64,000 nucleotides of DNA from Companilactobacillus nantensis DSM 16982 (GCF_001435815.1 NZ_AZFV01000014.1:1-64000), one strand, 5' to 3'; shown: positions 25,532 through 35,802, counted from the first letter of the stretch. Made by a program: numbers and translations. Notes: generated from the sequence alone by a model not told the origin.

Positions 25532-27562
25532 ATGAAAAAGAGAAATTCATCATTATCTACCTTGGGTATGTTGATCACCCTCGGCATCGTCTATGGCGAT
25601 ATCGGGACTTCGCCTTTGTACGTTATGAATTCGATTATCAATAGTGCAGGCACAATGGCCGATGCGAAACCCGAATACATTATCGGCAGTGTTTCACTAA
25701 TCTTTTGGACATTAATGCTCATCACAACCATCAAGTATGTCTTGATTGCTATGAAAGCTGATAATAACAAGGAAGGTGGAATTTTCGCCCTCTATGCTCT
25801 CGTTCGATCCAAAGGTAAATGGCTGATAATACCAGCTTTGATTGGTGGTTCCGCTCTTTTAGCCGACGGAACTTTAACCCCAGCTGTTACCGTTACATCT
25901 GCCATTGAAGGGATTAAGGGACAGAAATTTGGGAATATTGTCTTTTCCAATAGTCAAACAGTTGTCCTGATTATCGTAACGGCCATTTTATTAACGATTT
26001 TTATCATTCAAAAATTTGGGACTGATCGAATCGGTAAATCATTTGGTCCAATCATGCTCATTTGGTTTAGTTTTATTGGACTCGCCGGATTGCTCAACTT
26101 AACGAGTGATTTAAGTGTCCTAAAAGCATTATCACCAATTTATGCCATTAAAGTTTTATTTAGTCCGGTTAATAAGGCCGGCATCTTTATTTTGGGCAGT
26201 GTCTTCCTAGCCACAACTGGTGCTGAAGCGTTATACGCCGATATGGGTCAAGTTGGCAAACACAATATTTACGCAACCTGGCCATTTGTTTATTTAATGT
26301 TGATGCTGAACTATTTCGGTCAAGCTGCTTGGGTCATTAACAACTATCAAAATGGCAAATATAACCAAATTGCTGGACTCAATCCGTTTTACCAAATGTT
26401 ACCTGACGAGTTTAAAATTTTTGCTATCGTCATCGCCACATTAGCTGCTATTATTGCCTCACAAGCCTTGATAACTGGTTCATTTACCCTTGTCCAAGAA
26501 GCAATTGGTTTAAAAATCTTGCCACGGCTAAAAGTTAAATTTCCTGGTCAAGTTCAAAGCCAACTTTATATTGGAACAGTCAACTGGATTCTTTGTGCCA
26601 TAACTGTCAGTATCGTCTGGGGTTTTGGTTCCTCAGATCACATGGAAGCCGCTTATGGACTCGCTATAACGCTAACCATGTTAATGACTACAATCCTGCT
26701 ACACCAGTTCTTAATCATGAAAAATCACCATATTTGGGCCAATGTATTTCTGGTCGCCTTCTTTGCGCTAGAAAGTCTATTCCTACTGTCCAGCTTGATT
26801 AAATTTATTCACGGTGGCTATGTAACGGTCATTATAACGATGGCCATCCTCTTTATCATGATTGTCTGGTACTTCGGTAACAAACGCCGTGACGCATACA
26901 TGTCCGAGAGTGAGAATGTATCATTGCTTGATTTCATTCCGCAATTGGAAAAACTAAGCAAAGATGAAGGCATTCCAACGTATGCAACGAACCTTGTTTA
27001 TATGCTTAAAATGGGGCCTAATTATTCCATTAAACGTTCCATCATCTACTCGATTTTGGACCAAGATCCTAAACGTGCCAAAGTCTATTGGTTCGTGACG
27101 GTCAATCAAACTAGTGCTCCTTATGAATGCAACTATTCAATCGACATGTTAAATACAAGAAACGTCGTTAGTGTCACACTAAACCTGGGATTCAAAAAAT
27201 CGCAACACGTCAATATTTACATTCGTGAAATCATCAATAGCCTGCTAGATCAGCATATTATTGATGACCAAAAGCCAACCTATTCCATGATGCCAGAACG
27301 GCGCGTTGGTTCATTCAAATTCGTTATTCAAAATCAACAATTTCAAGACCTTGGGGCTCAAGAATACATGCGCGGTTGGGACCGACTATTGATTGGTGGG
27401 CGTCTATTACTTCAAAATATTACGATTCCACCAACACTCTGGTATGGTTTGGAATTTAGTGATGTTGTTGAAGAAAAAGTTCCACTCTTCCTTGGCAGTC
27501 ACTATGATCAATATTTAACTGAAAAAGAAATCAAACATGCTGTTAAACATCCACTCAAGTAA
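25532..27562 (+). CDS. kup: KUP-family potassium uptake protein
   Basis: A 676-residue K+:H+ symporter with twelve membrane segments and a long cytosolic C-terminal domain. The family signature GDIGTSPLY is at residues 22-30. The C-terminal domain (from about 450) is complete. Some Kup proteins bind cyclic di-AMP, and gdpP in this window would control that messenger; the link is inference. No cyclic di-AMP riboswitch is visible in the 160 bp upstream. ATG start with AAAAGGAG upstream. Confidence 0.93.
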   Translation: MKKRNSSLSTLGMLITLGIVYGDIGTSPLYVMNSIINSAGTMADAKPEYIIGSVSLIFWTLMLITTIKYVLIAMKADNNKEGGIFALYALVRSKGKWLIIPALIGGSALLADGTLTPAVTVTSAIEGIKGQKFGNIVFSNSQTVVLIIVTAILLTIFIIQKFGTDRIGKSFGPIMLIWFSFIGLAGLLNLTSDLSVLKALSPIYAIKVLFSPVNKAGIFILGSVFLATTGAEALYADMGQVGKHNIYATWPFVYLMLMLNYFGQAAWVINNYQNGKYNQIAGLNPFYQMLPDEFKIFAIVIATLAAIIASQALITGSFTLVQEAIGLKILPRLKVKFPGQVQSQLYIGTVNWILCAITVSIVWGFGSSDHMEAAYGLAITLTMLMTTILLHQFLIMKNHHIWANVFLVAFFALESLFLLSSLIKFIHGGYVTVIITMAILFIMIVWYFGNKRRDAYMSESENVSLLDFIPQLEKLSKDEGIPTYATNLVYMLKMGPNYSIKRSIIYSILDQDPKRAKVYWFVTVNQTSAPYECNYSIDMLNTRNVVSVTLNLGFKKSQHVNIYIREIINSLLDQHIIDDQKPTYSMMPERRVGSFKFVIQNQQFQDLGAQEYMRGWDRLLIGGRLLLQNITIPPTLWYGLEFSDVVEEKVPLFLGSHYDQYLTEKEIKHAVKHPLK

Positions 27563-27596
27563 AAAAGAGACGACCGGCTGGTCGTCTCTTTTATTT
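27561..27596 (+). terminator. Terminator of kup
   Basis: AAGAGACGACC-GGCT-GGTCGTCTCTT followed by TTATTT. Confidence 0.9.
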
Positions 27597-27710
27597 ATGT
27601 CTATTCGTTTCCTCATATATATTATGACTGCTTTTTGACTGTAATACAAGACTGTTATTTAGGGAGTTATCGTATTACTATTAGATACCTAATATCAGGA
27701 GGTAGCTATT

Positions 27711-29777
27711 ATGGATAATTCTTTTAAATTAGAACAAGCGCATTTAAAAATGGTCCACGAAACGCTTCAAAATACGCTAGATGAAATTGAACCCTTACTG
27801 TCAGCTAATGCCGATCAAGCTAAAAATTTCAAACGAACTGCCGGTAAAGAGACAGCTTTGAACTTCGACAGTTATGCTGATAATTTAGATACCTTCGCCA
27901 CTATCGAAACAATGAATAAGCAAATCGATGCCTTCAACAATAAACAAACACAACTTCAAAGTATGAAAGCTCGTGTTTTACGGTTATTGCCAGCACCTTA
28001 TTTTGCTCGGATCGACTTGCAATATCCTGATGAATCAGAAAAGATTCCTTTTTATATTGGAGCGGCTGGTTTCTCGCCTACGCCAGAAGAACCAATGATA
28101 ATTGATTGGCGCTCACCAATTGCCGATTTATATTACAACAATCAAATTGGTGCTACTAGCTACATTGCTAATGATAGGCAAATCGGCGTTACAGTCGATA
28201 CCCGTCGTCAATTTTTATTGCACGACGATGTACTAGAAGATATCTTTGATACTGATGTAGCAATTCAAGATCCACTCCTAGTTAAAACTTTACAAGCCAA
28301 TAAAGATAGTCAAATGACCTCAATTACCGCTACAATTCAAAAGGAACAAAACGTTATTATTCGTGATACTACTAGCCGAGCCCTTCTCGTCAATGGTATC
28401 GCCGGCAGTGGTAAAACATCAGTCGTCTTACAACGAATTGCTTATTTACTCTATCATTATCGTGAAAATTTAGTTGCCAAAGACATGCTACTACTAACTC
28501 CGAATACCCTTTTCACTAACTATATCCAACAAGTATTACCCAGTCTAGGTGAGGAATCGCCGTTACAAATGACCTTCGATCAATTACTAGGAACATTCAA
28601 CTCCAGTAAATTTACCGCTCAGACTAGTCACGTTCAAATACTAGCCCAAAGGCTGGATAATTTAACATTAACAAAGGATGATTTCAGTAATATCAGGTTA
28701 AATGACGATGCCATTTTCACACAAAACGACATCAAAGATTTATTCGACCAAACATCTGCAACATTATCGTTGGACCGACGAATCACAGCCCTCACAACAG
28801 TTATGACAAGTCAGATTGAACAAAAAATAGCGACCGAATCAAATGATGGCAAAATTCAGTCCGAGTTATCCGATTTAACTGACTCTCAACAAGAAAAAAT
28901 CTTTGGCCGCTTAATCACGCCGAGCTCCGATATTGCCGTTCATAGCGCTACTAAAAAAATGTTGCAGTGGCGCTATCGAAATTTATTAAAGCAAATCGCA
29001 CAGAAAAATTGGTTGAATTTGAGTCATATCGTCAAAAATACTTTGCATGTCGAAACTATCAATCAACTAGATTACAGTTACACACGTCTGAAACTGTTGA
29101 ATTTAGCACAAAAGAAGCTTCGATTTGCAATGGTTGATGAAATTCAAGATTACTCGCTAGACCAAATTATTTTCTTGATTACAGCTTTCCCTAAAGCCAA
29201 CTGGACATTAGTTGGCGACCAATTCCAATCAATTTTGGCAACTGAAAATCCGCTGACTTTTGATAATTTAAAAGATATTTTTGAACAGCATAAGATTAAA
29301 GTGACTCAGCGGAATTTATACACCAGCTATCGTTCCAGCGGTGCTATTACTAAAGCTTTTATCAGTCATGGTGCTCCAGGTTTAATTGAAAAAATCACAA
29401 CTGTTCAAACTGGTGGCGTGCTTCCGCAATGGATTGAAAGTCATAATACCGATGCACTAATCGACAACTTGAGAAAACAAATCGAAGAATTTAATACTGA
29501 TGAATTGTCAGCTATTATCACCGATGATTCTGCTTTAGCAAGCTTAATTAAAGACAAAATAAAACAGGTAGTTTTGGGCTCGAATGCCGAAAAGCTGCCT
29601 GCTAATGGAGTTGTTGCTTTACCTCTAACACTTGCTAAAGGTCTTGAATTTGATAATGTTATCATTGCCAATCTGAATACAGAATATTACCAAGATTCCC
29701 AATTTGGTGAGAATCGAATTTATACTGCGTTTTCTAGAGCTTCCAAACAACTCATTATCAATCAGGTTTTAAACTAA
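27711..29777 (+). CDS. helD: HelD-type RNA polymerase recycling ATPase
   Basis: A 688-residue UvrD-like superfamily 1 protein. It has an N-terminal coiled arm (residues 1-75), a Walker A motif NGIAGSGKTSVVLQR around residue 228, a Walker B MVDEIQDYS and the final motif KGLEFDNVIIAN. HelD pries stalled RNA polymerase off DNA and recycles it with ATP. The arm, together with FYIGAAGFSP and IIDWRSPIADLYY, is characteristic of this family and not of UvrD or PcrA. It is monocistronic, between two terminators. Confidence 0.88.
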   Translation: MDNSFKLEQAHLKMVHETLQNTLDEIEPLLSANADQAKNFKRTAGKETALNFDSYADNLDTFATIETMNKQIDAFNNKQTQLQSMKARVLRLLPAPYFARIDLQYPDESEKIPFYIGAAGFSPTPEEPMIIDWRSPIADLYYNNQIGATSYIANDRQIGVTVDTRRQFLLHDDVLEDIFDTDVAIQDPLLVKTLQANKDSQMTSITATIQKEQNVIIRDTTSRALLVNGIAGSGKTSVVLQRIAYLLYHYRENLVAKDMLLLTPNTLFTNYIQQVLPSLGEESPLQMTFDQLLGTFNSSKFTAQTSHVQILAQRLDNLTLTKDDFSNIRLNDDAIFTQNDIKDLFDQTSATLSLDRRITALTTVMTSQIEQKIATESNDGKIQSELSDLTDSQQEKIFGRLITPSSDIAVHSATKKMLQWRYRNLLKQIAQKNWLNLSHIVKNTLHVETINQLDYSYTRLKLLNLAQKKLRFAMVDEIQDYSLDQIIFLITAFPKANWTLVGDQFQSILATENPLTFDNLKDIFEQHKIKVTQRNLYTSYRSSGAITKAFISHGAPGLIEKITTVQTGGVLPQWIESHNTDALIDNLRKQIEEFNTDELSAIITDDSALASLIKDKIKQVVLGSNAEKLPANGVVALPLTLAKGLEFDNVIIANLNTEYYQDSQFGENRIYTAFSRASKQLIINQVLN

Positions 29778-29798
29778 ACGGCCGTGAGGCCGTTTTTT
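29777..29798. terminator. Terminator between helD and the nicotinamidase-like gene
   Basis: AACGGCC-GTGA-GGCCGTT followed by TTTT on the plus strand. It probably serves helD. Confidence 0.85.
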
Positions 29799-29810
29799 AT
29801 TTTGAAAAAT

Positions 29811-30368
29811 TTAGTCGACAATCGTTGCTCCTAAGCTATTTTTGAAATGGCTCAAAGCCCAATCATGTCCCGCCTGATTAAATGAAGCTACTCCATTTTC
29901 ATGGATAACAATTTGATAATTTAAATTGTATGCATCAATTGCCGTATGCAATACACAAATATCGGTACAAACACCAACTAAGTGTAAAGTATCAACTTTT
30001 CTTTCTCGCAAACGTAGGTTCAAATCGGTCCCTGCAAAGGCGCTATAACGTGTTTTGTCGAATAATTTCACCTTTTCACTATCATTATGGTCGTTGAACC
30101 AATCATTCAAACCACCATACAGTTCCCGACCCCAAGTTCCTCGCACATTATGGGTTGGGAAAAGCTTTGTTTCAGGATGATATGGGTCATTTTTCTTATG
30201 GACATCCGTTGGTAGCCAAACCCAATCTCCGTTTTGAGACATTTCCGTCGCCAAATTAACAATGGATTGTTCAAGATCCTGCCCCGGTTTACCACAAGTC
30301 AGGGCACCATCATCAGCCACAAAATCATTGGTATAGTCGATAATTAATAACGCTTGATGTGAAGACAT
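29811..30368 (-). CDS. pncA: Cysteine hydrolase of the isochorismatase fold, probable nicotinamidase
   Basis: A 185-residue protein. The catalytic triad is visible: Asp11 in LLIIDYTNDF, Lys in DKTRYSAF, and Cys in GVCTDICVLHTA with the preceding cis-peptide region. The D...H motif (TDVHKKNDPYHPE) of metal-binding nicotinamidases is present. It would convert nicotinamide to nicotinate and ammonia for NAD salvage. Other amidase substrates are possible in this superfamily. It is convergent with helD. The ATG start is preceded by GTAGGAATTACT. Confidence 0.82.
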   Translation of the reverse strand: MSSHQALLIIDYTNDFVADDGALTCGKPGQDLEQSIVNLATEMSQNGDWVWLPTDVHKKNDPYHPETKLFPTHNVRGTWGRELYGGLNDWFNDHNDSEKVKLFDKTRYSAFAGTDLNLRLRERKVDTLHLVGVCTDICVLHTAIDAYNLNYQIVIHENGVASFNQAGHDWALSHFKNSLGATIVD

Positions 30369-30578
30369 AGTAATTCCTACTTTCTTCTAGTTATTCGGTT
30401 ATGTTCAAATTATCTAAAATATAGCTACTTGGGGTCAATTTATCTGCATACAAATGTTTCGTTAGAATTTATTATTTTATACATATCGGCAACTGAAAAA
30501 TCACCTTCTTTAGACAGGTAGAAATTATGATTTATGTTATAATCTCCCTAATAATTGACCAGTTAGGGGCTTGTAATT

Positions 30579-31121
30579 ATGCATAAAAAACAACGGGAAT
30601 CATTCAATAAAAAATATTTCATTTTTGCCATTATTGGTGTCGTTATTTTTGCAGTTGCCCTATCTTTATTAACATTGAAAGATACTAAAACCAATCAGAA
30701 AAAAACAACCGGCCAACCTCAAACTGAATATAAAACTATTAAAAAGAGTTTAGACAAACAGTTCAATCAAAACGGACGGATTGTGGCTATTAAAGAAGAA
30801 CACAATATCAACGACAGCACCAGCAAACATCCCCACACCGTCATCATCATCAAATTGATCGACAGTCAAACACAGAAATATCTCAAGACAACCTACGAAG
30901 CCGTTCAAAATAATCAAGCTACTGATGATCAAAAACAATACATCTATTCCATTCAAAAAATTGTTTCTGATGAAGCTAAGAAACTCCATAACAATGACGA
31001 CGTTATTCAATTCGTCTATAAAGATGGCAAGAAAAATATCCCTGTTGCTAGTTCACAAAAGAATAAATTCTTGATTCAACCAGTTAAAATAACTCAGCCT
31101 AAACAAAAAGCAGCCGCATAG
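30579..31121 (+). CDS. Hypothetical membrane-anchored extracellular protein
   Basis: A 180-residue protein with a short basic N-terminus, one hydrophobic segment (residues 14-33), a Lys/Thr/Gln-rich linker and a hydrophilic domain of about 110 residues rich in Lys, Gln and Asn. The N-terminal anchor suggests an outward-facing domain. I do not recognise the family. The start follows a weak GGGG, and a TATAAT lies about 40 bp upstream. A hairpin terminates it within ten bases of the stop. Confidence 0.6.
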   Translation: MHKKQRESFNKKYFIFAIIGVVIFAVALSLLTLKDTKTNQKKTTGQPQTEYKTIKKSLDKQFNQNGRIVAIKEEHNINDSTSKHPHTVIIIKLIDSQTQKYLKTTYEAVQNNQATDDQKQYIYSIQKIVSDEAKKLHNNDDVIQFVYKDGKKNIPVASSQKNKFLIQPVKITQPKQKAAA

Positions 31122-31132
31122 GCTGCTTTTTT
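31105..31132. terminator. Bidirectional terminator
   Basis: AAAAAGCAGCC-GCATA-GGCTGCTTTTTT, overlapping the end of the convergent MazG-like gene region. Confidence 0.9.
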
Positions 31133-31448
31133 ACTTTTTAAATCGCTTAGTCAGTTTATCTTCACTTCGTTGTAACAACGTTTCTGGATCAATCTCATAT
31201 TTACTGCTCATCATCAAAACTTGGTCCAAGACATCGGCCAGCTCTTCTTCAAGATTATCTTCCAATTCAGCCGGCGTCTTTTTCGATTCACCAGGATGAT
31301 CACGACCAATTTCAATAGCTCGAACAGCTCGTGATAATTCGCCAACTTCTTCAGTCATAAAATTCAAATGAACGAAAGTTGGGTATTGATACCAGCCACG
31401 TGCTTTGTAAAATTCAGTTAGCCATGCTTGATGTTCTTTTAAATTCAA
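31131..31448 (-). CDS. MazG-like nucleotide pyrophosphohydrolase
   Basis: A 105-residue all-helical protein with the MazG-type acidic metal-binding motif: EVGELSRAV around residue 30, and ELEEELADVLDQVL (here NLEEELADVLDQ) around residue 65. It would hydrolyse non-canonical or surplus nucleoside triphosphates to monophosphates. It is a single-domain form. ATG start with AGGAGC upstream. The exact substrate is unknown. Confidence 0.82.
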   Translation of the reverse strand: MNLKEHQAWLTEFYKARGWYQYPTFVHLNFMTEEVGELSRAVRAIEIGRDHPGESKKTPAELEDNLEEELADVLDQVLMMSSKYEIDPETLLQRSEDKLTKRFKK

Positions 31449-31485
31449 AATATTGCTCCTTTAACTGATTACTATTAATTTTTTA

Positions 31486-31516
31486 TATAAAAAAACCTCA
31501 GATTTTCTCCGAGGTT
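31486..31516 (-). terminator. Terminator of the hydrolase gene
   Basis: On the minus strand, AAACCTC and GAGGTTT flank an 11-base loop and are followed by TTTTT. Confidence 0.75.
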
Positions 31517-32370
31517 TAATTATTATCGACTGATTCTTCTTCTTTAACTGTTGTTTCATCAAACTTGATAATCTTTTGGGCAATCTCTTCCGGTTTTTCC
31601 ATCATAGCTAAATGACCGACACCTTTGATATCTTCAATTTGTAAATCAGGGACACGACCAATAGTGGCCTTAGCATCCTTAACTCCCTTTTCAGTTAAAA
31701 CTTGATCTCCATCACTGAACAATGCCAAAGTTGGAATCTTGAATGACCGCAAACGCTTATTCAAAGCCTTCTCTGTCAAATAGTCCATTGACATCTTTTG
31801 TAATTTCTTAGCAATCTTACGATCGACCTTATTAGCAGCTTCATCAACTACCTTAGGGTTCTTCAAACTACTACGATCAAAGTTCTTGTCGAAGTACATC
31901 CCAGCTTTAACTGGCGATTTTGCCAATTTGCCTAATAATGGAATACTTGCGACAGCCGAATGAGCGTCCATATCAGCGTATTTATCAGTAGCGGGTGTAT
32001 TTAGTAGGATTAGTTTATTAATCGTAAAGCCACGCATTTCTGCCATGTTTACGGCAACCAAACCACCAACACCGTATCCAAAAATAACTAACTTACGAGT
32101 TATCTTTAAACGCGCCATTGCTTCTAATAAATTCCAAGCTTCAGAATCGATTGTGTAGTGATCGTTCTTCGAATTGGAAGATTTGCCCTGACCTAACAGA
32201 TCAAGTGCAACAATTGTTTGATATTTACTCTTTAAATAGGGAATCATTTCATTGAAATACTCAATTGAACCATTAATTCCGGGTACCAGGACGATGATGC
32301 TGTCACTGTCGACGGGACCGATTAGATTTGTATTTACACTACCCTCAGATGTAGATAATATTTTTTCCAA
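31516..32370 (-). CDS. Alpha/beta hydrolase-fold protein lacking the nucleophilic serine
   Basis: A 284-residue alpha/beta hydrolase fold. The oxyanion region (LVPGINGSIEYF) is present. The acid D222 (FSDGDQVL) and the histidine H253 (GVGHLAMMEKP) are in place. The nucleophile elbow reads G-Y-G-V-G at residues 98-102, with Gly100 where the family has Ser (GxSxG). As read it should not act as a serine hydrolase. It may be a non-catalytic homologue, a changed enzyme, or reflect a sequence error. The start is TTG with AGAGG nine bases upstream. A C-terminal acidic tail is present. Confidence 0.82.
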   Translation of the reverse strand: MEKILSTSEGSVNTNLIGPVDSDSIIVLVPGINGSIEYFNEMIPYLKSKYQTIVALDLLGQGKSSNSKNDHYTIDSEAWNLLEAMARLKITRKLVIFGYGVGGLVAVNMAEMRGFTINKLILLNTPATDKYADMDAHSAVASIPLLGKLAKSPVKAGMYFDKNFDRSSLKNPKVVDEAANKVDRKIAKKLQKMSMDYLTEKALNKRLRSFKIPTLALFSDGDQVLTEKGVKDAKATIGRVPDLQIEDIKGVGHLAMMEKPEEIAQKIIKFDETTVKEEESVDNN

Positions 32371-32481
32371 ATTATTCTGCCTCTTTAGTTTTTACTCATA
32401 CTAAAAATATACCTAACTTATGAAGATTTTGCATGGTTTCTAACGTTTTTTAAAATATTTTTATTTAATAGCCTAATTTGA

Positions 32482-32510
32482 TTGACAATTTTACGAAAAT
32501 GAATTAGATT
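32482..32510 (+). promoter_or_regulatory. nagB promoter
   Basis: -35 TTGACA and -10 TAGATT with a 17-bp spacer, 39 bp before the nagB start. Confidence 0.8.
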
Positions 32511-32523
32511 GGACTAGACCAGA
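32508..32523 (+). promoter_or_regulatory. NagR/YvoA-type dre operator
   Basis: ATTGGACTAGACCAGA differs at two positions from the palindromic GntR-type dre consensus ATTGGTCTAGACCAGT. It overlaps the -10 box and start point, so binding should repress nagB until amino-sugar phosphates appear. Confidence 0.75.
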
Positions 32524-32548
32524 AAGGTAGAGATGGGAGAATAATATA

Positions 32549-33253
32549 ATGAAGATAATTAAAGTTAAAGATACACAAATGGGTGGTAAGGAAGCCTTTA
32601 AACTTGTTAAAGCTGACATCGAAAACGGTGCTAAAGTACTTGGTTTAGCTACTGGTAGTAGCCCAATCACACTTTACAACGAAATGACAAGTAGCGACCT
32701 TGATTTCTCAAACATGACTTCAGTTAACTTGGACGAGTACGTTGGTCTAAAGGCTGACAACGACCAAAGTTACCACTACTTCATGAAAGAACACCTATTC
32801 AGCAAGAAACCTTTCAAGAATTCATATGTTCCCGATGGTTCAAATCCTGATGCTGATGCTGCTACTTCAGCTTACGATAAGATCATTGAAGAAAATCCTA
32901 TCGACCTTCAAATCCTTGGTATTGGTAGAAATGGTCACATTGGTTTTAACGAACCAGGTTCACCATTAGATGGCAAGACTAGAAAAGTTGGTTTGACAGA
33001 ATCAACAATCGAAGCTAACACACGTTTCTTCGATGATGAAAAAGATGTCCCACGTTTTGCTTACTCAATGGGTATCGGCTCAATCATGAAAGCTAAGAAG
33101 ATTGTTCTTCTAGCTTACGGTGAAAACAAAGCTGATGCTATTGCTGCTACTGTTGACGGCCCTGTTACAGAAGACTGCCCAGCCAGTGCATTGCAAAACC
33201 ACCCTGATGTAACACTTATCATTGATGACGCTGCTGCATCAAAGTTAAAATAA
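32549..33253 (+). CDS. nagB: Glucosamine-6-phosphate deaminase
   Basis: A 234-residue enzyme converting glucosamine-6-phosphate to fructose-6-phosphate and ammonia. Landmarks are the LATGSSP phosphate loop near residue 34, NLDEYVGL near 62, and [14 protein letters not shown] near 129, which holds the catalytic His. It is the short, non-allosteric Gram-positive form. nagA is not adjacent. It is apparently a single gene under the dre operator. Confidence 0.95.
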   Translation: MKIIKVKDTQMGGKEAFKLVKADIENGAKVLGLATGSSPITLYNEMTSSDLDFSNMTSVNLDEYVGLKADNDQSYHYFMKEHLFSKKPFKNSYVPDGSNPDADAATSAYDKIIEENPIDLQILGIGRNGHIGFNEPGSPLDGKTRKVGLTESTIEANTRFFDDEKDVPRFAYSMGIGSIMKAKKIVLLAYGENKADAIAATVDGPVTEDCPASALQNHPDVTLIIDDAAASKLK

Positions 33254-33270
33254 TTTAAAAATTAATAAAA

Positions 33271-33302
33271 CCGGTAATCAATTTTGATTATCGGCTTTTT
33301 TG
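33271..33302 (+). terminator. Terminator of nagB
   Basis: CCGGTAATCA-ATTT-TGATTATCGG followed by CTTTTTT. Confidence 0.8.
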
Positions 33303-33305
33303 TGC

Positions 33306-34652
33306 TTAATTTACTAAATCTTCTTCAAAATGATCATACCCGTTTTCCGGTGTGACTTTTACCTTAGGGAAATCTAAGAAGACAAACAATAAACTCATAA
33401 TAAGCGTTAAATAGCAGTACCAAACCCATGGCACAATCGCAATCGGTGAAATTTTTGCCATTCCTCCGGCAACTAATAATTGTCCCGCATACGGAATCAA
33501 ACCTTGAACGTGCGTCGCAAACATCGACAACAAGGTTGAGACACGAGCACGAGATAATTTAAATTTTCGGCCAATTTCAGTTGCTAATGGTCCAACTGTG
33601 ATAATGGCAATCGTGTTATTCGTTGTTGCAACACATAATAATGTCACTAAGGCACCGATAGAAAATTCAGCACCATGTTTTGACTTAGTTTGCTTACCCA
33701 ACGTGTCCATTAACCATTGAATTCCGCCAAGATATTTCATCAATTCGACCAAACCACCAACGATAATCGAAATAATGGCAATGTCTTCCATACTGGCCAT
33801 CCCTGATTGAACATATTGCATGGATCCAATCAAACTGAAGTCGCCATGGATCACACCAATCACAATTCCTGAGGCTACTCCGATAATCATAACTGGCATA
33901 ACGTTCAAGCCCACTAATGACAAAACAATGACTAAAATATAAGGAATCAAATCGACCAAATTCCAACTATACGAACCAGTTAAAACCACCGTTTTAATCG
34001 GATAAATCGCTAATAAAATAATATTGATAATGATTGCAGGTAAATAAGTAATAATATTTAATTTAAATTTTTCTCGTTGCTCGACACCTTGCGTCTGAAC
34101 TGAGGCAATTGCAGTGGCGGAAATAAATGACAAATTATCACCAAACATTGCGCCACCAACAACGATTCCTGCCATAAGTGCAGGATTAACTCCAGTTTTG
34201 ACAGCAACATCAACCGCAACGGGCATTAAAGCAGTAATAGTCCCCATCGAAGTACCCATCGCAAAACTCAAGATACAACCGATAACAAAAATTCCCGGTA
34301 AAATCATGTTGGCTGGCAAAATACTCAAGCCCAAATTAGTCACCGACGAGACAGCATGCATCTTGGAAGCTACCCCTTGAAACGCTCCCGCTAGGATAAA
34401 AATAACGACCATCATAATCAATGTAGGCTCGCCACCACCTTTGCAAAAGGCCATAACTTTTTCTGAAAATGACATTTTTTTGGTACCCTGTGGTGGTGCA
34501 ATTCCGAATGCTACCATTGAAGCTAAAATCATCCCCACTAGCAGTGGCATACTATCAAATTTTCCGGAGACGATTCCGGTTAATGCATATAAAATCAAAA
34601 ATACGATCAGCGGCAGTAACCCTTTAATACTGCCCTTTTTTGTTTCTTTCAT
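33306..34652 (-). CDS. NhaC-family Na+/H+ antiporter-like transporter
   Basis: A 448-residue membrane protein with about eleven segments and the NhaC hallmarks GGAMFGDNLSFISAT and SFAMGTSMGT, both in membrane hairpin regions. Members exchange Na+ for H+, or in some cases malate and lactate, so the substrate is not certain. It is transcribed alone and divergently from the lipoprotein genes. The ATG start is preceded by a weak GGAG. Confidence 0.85.
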   Translation of the reverse strand: MKETKKGSIKGLLPLIVFLILYALTGIVSGKFDSMPLLVGMILASMVAFGIAPPQGTKKMSFSEKVMAFCKGGGEPTLIMMVVIFILAGAFQGVASKMHAVSSVTNLGLSILPANMILPGIFVIGCILSFAMGTSMGTITALMPVAVDVAVKTGVNPALMAGIVVGGAMFGDNLSFISATAIASVQTQGVEQREKFKLNIITYLPAIIINIILLAIYPIKTVVLTGSYSWNLVDLIPYILVIVLSLVGLNVMPVMIIGVASGIVIGVIHGDFSLIGSMQYVQSGMASMEDIAIISIIVGGLVELMKYLGGIQWLMDTLGKQTKSKHGAEFSIGALVTLLCVATTNNTIAIITVGPLATEIGRKFKLSRARVSTLLSMFATHVQGLIPYAGQLLVAGGMAKISPIAIVPWVWYCYLTLIMSLLFVFLDFPKVKVTPENGYDHFEEDLVN

Positions 34653-34753
34653 TATGAAACTCCATTTATTTCAAAATAATTTTTGGCAAACATACCTTAA
34701 AATATTAAGCCACCTCGATTAATTAGACAAGTTATTCCTCAAGGTAACCCGCA

Positions 34754-34815
34754 ACGACATAATGTGACACGTCGTATTGTTACAATTATTTTTGTAATTA
34801 AGTTACGGAGGGGAA
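34754..34815 (+). promoter_or_regulatory. Duplicated upstream region of lipoprotein 1
   Basis: Contains CGACATAATGTGACAC and a TTACAA/TTGTAA inverted repeat, followed by a conserved AT-rich stretch to the ribosome binding site. The same arrangement recurs at 35803-35862 upstream of the second lipoprotein. Confidence 0.55.
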
Positions 34816-34821
34816 TTATTT

Positions 34822-35655
34822 ATGAAGAAAACATTTTTAATGTTCATGGGGATTTTTGTTTTATTAGGAGTGGCTGGTTGTAGTAATACCACTACCCAAT
34901 CAACACCAAAATCGCATATAAAAATAGAACACAAACAGTCAAAAACACCATATTATCAAGAACTAACGAAAGCTGATCAAAAAAATGTTAACTTTAATTT
35001 CATCGCCGACCAAAATGATTATGGTTATTTTATTTCGGCTAAGGTAACTAATAAGACTAACAAAACTATCAAATTTGACCGTTCTAAATTTGCTTTGAAG
35101 CTAGCTGATAAAGATGTTCCAGCTAGTTTAACTGGTGTATTTACTTTAAAACCTAACCAAACTAAAAAACTGTCCGGCCTATTTCAAAAACAAAGTGTTA
35201 AAGAACTAATTCAATCTAATAATTTCATAACCTATTCTCACAAAATTAAATTAGCATCTACACGTTCAATGTTTTCAACCGAGGACTTAAATGTTCTAAA
35301 CCAAACATTTAACACTACTTCGGACCAATCTAATAATACTGAGCAACAAAATGAATCTGATAATAAGAGTGATTCGCAAACTACATCTTCTGACAATAGT
35401 TCAACCAATACTACTGAATTAACTGAGGCGCAAGCTCGTCAAAAACTAGCTGGTTACGGTGATACTTCAGATTGGAAAGCTGAACGAGGTGATGGCTGTT
35501 GGAACCTATATAATGCTCGCGGTACTTGGACTGTTTATGATAATGGCGATGTTTCTTATCCCGGTGATCGTGCTCTTAACCAATATCTAAAGGATCACCC
35601 TGATGAAAATTCCGATGCTGATACTGATGATTCTGACTCTGATGACGTTGAATAA
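34822..35655 (+). CDS. Lipoprotein of unknown function (first of tandem pair)
   Basis: A 277-residue protein. The signal peptide ends in a lipobox (GVAGC, Cys at about 20), so it is lipid-anchored outside the membrane. A beta-rich domain (about residues 50-160) contains VTNKTNKTIKFDRSKF. A Ser/Asn/Asp linker follows. A C-terminal small domain (LTEAQARQKLAGYGDTSDW, then GTWTVYDNGDVSYPG) precedes an acidic Asp-rich tail. Family unknown to me. The next gene is a paralogue with the same domain order. Confidence 0.75.
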   Translation: MKKTFLMFMGIFVLLGVAGCSNTTTQSTPKSHIKIEHKQSKTPYYQELTKADQKNVNFNFIADQNDYGYFISAKVTNKTNKTIKFDRSKFALKLADKDVPASLTGVFTLKPNQTKKLSGLFQKQSVKELIQSNNFITYSHKIKLASTRSMFSTEDLNVLNQTFNTTSDQSNNTEQQNESDNKSDSQTTSSDNSSTNTTELTEAQARQKLAGYGDTSDWKAERGDGCWNLYNARGTWTVYDNGDVSYPGDRALNQYLKDHPDENSDADTDDSDSDDVE

Positions 35656-35677
35656 TATATAAGCTCATGTATTAAAC

Positions 35678-35714
35678 CTCTTGTATTGGATAAATCCAAC
35701 CAAGAGATTTTTGT
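35678..35714 (+). terminator. Terminator between the two lipoprotein genes
   Basis: CTCTTG-TATTGGA pairs with TCCAA-CCAAGAG, followed by ATTTTTG. Confidence 0.7.
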
Positions 35715-35802
35715 TACACTGAAATATTTTTCCAATAAAACACGAAAACCTTTTTGACAAGGTAATTCTGATTTAAAATAATGATTTTGCTAATACCGCA
35801 AG

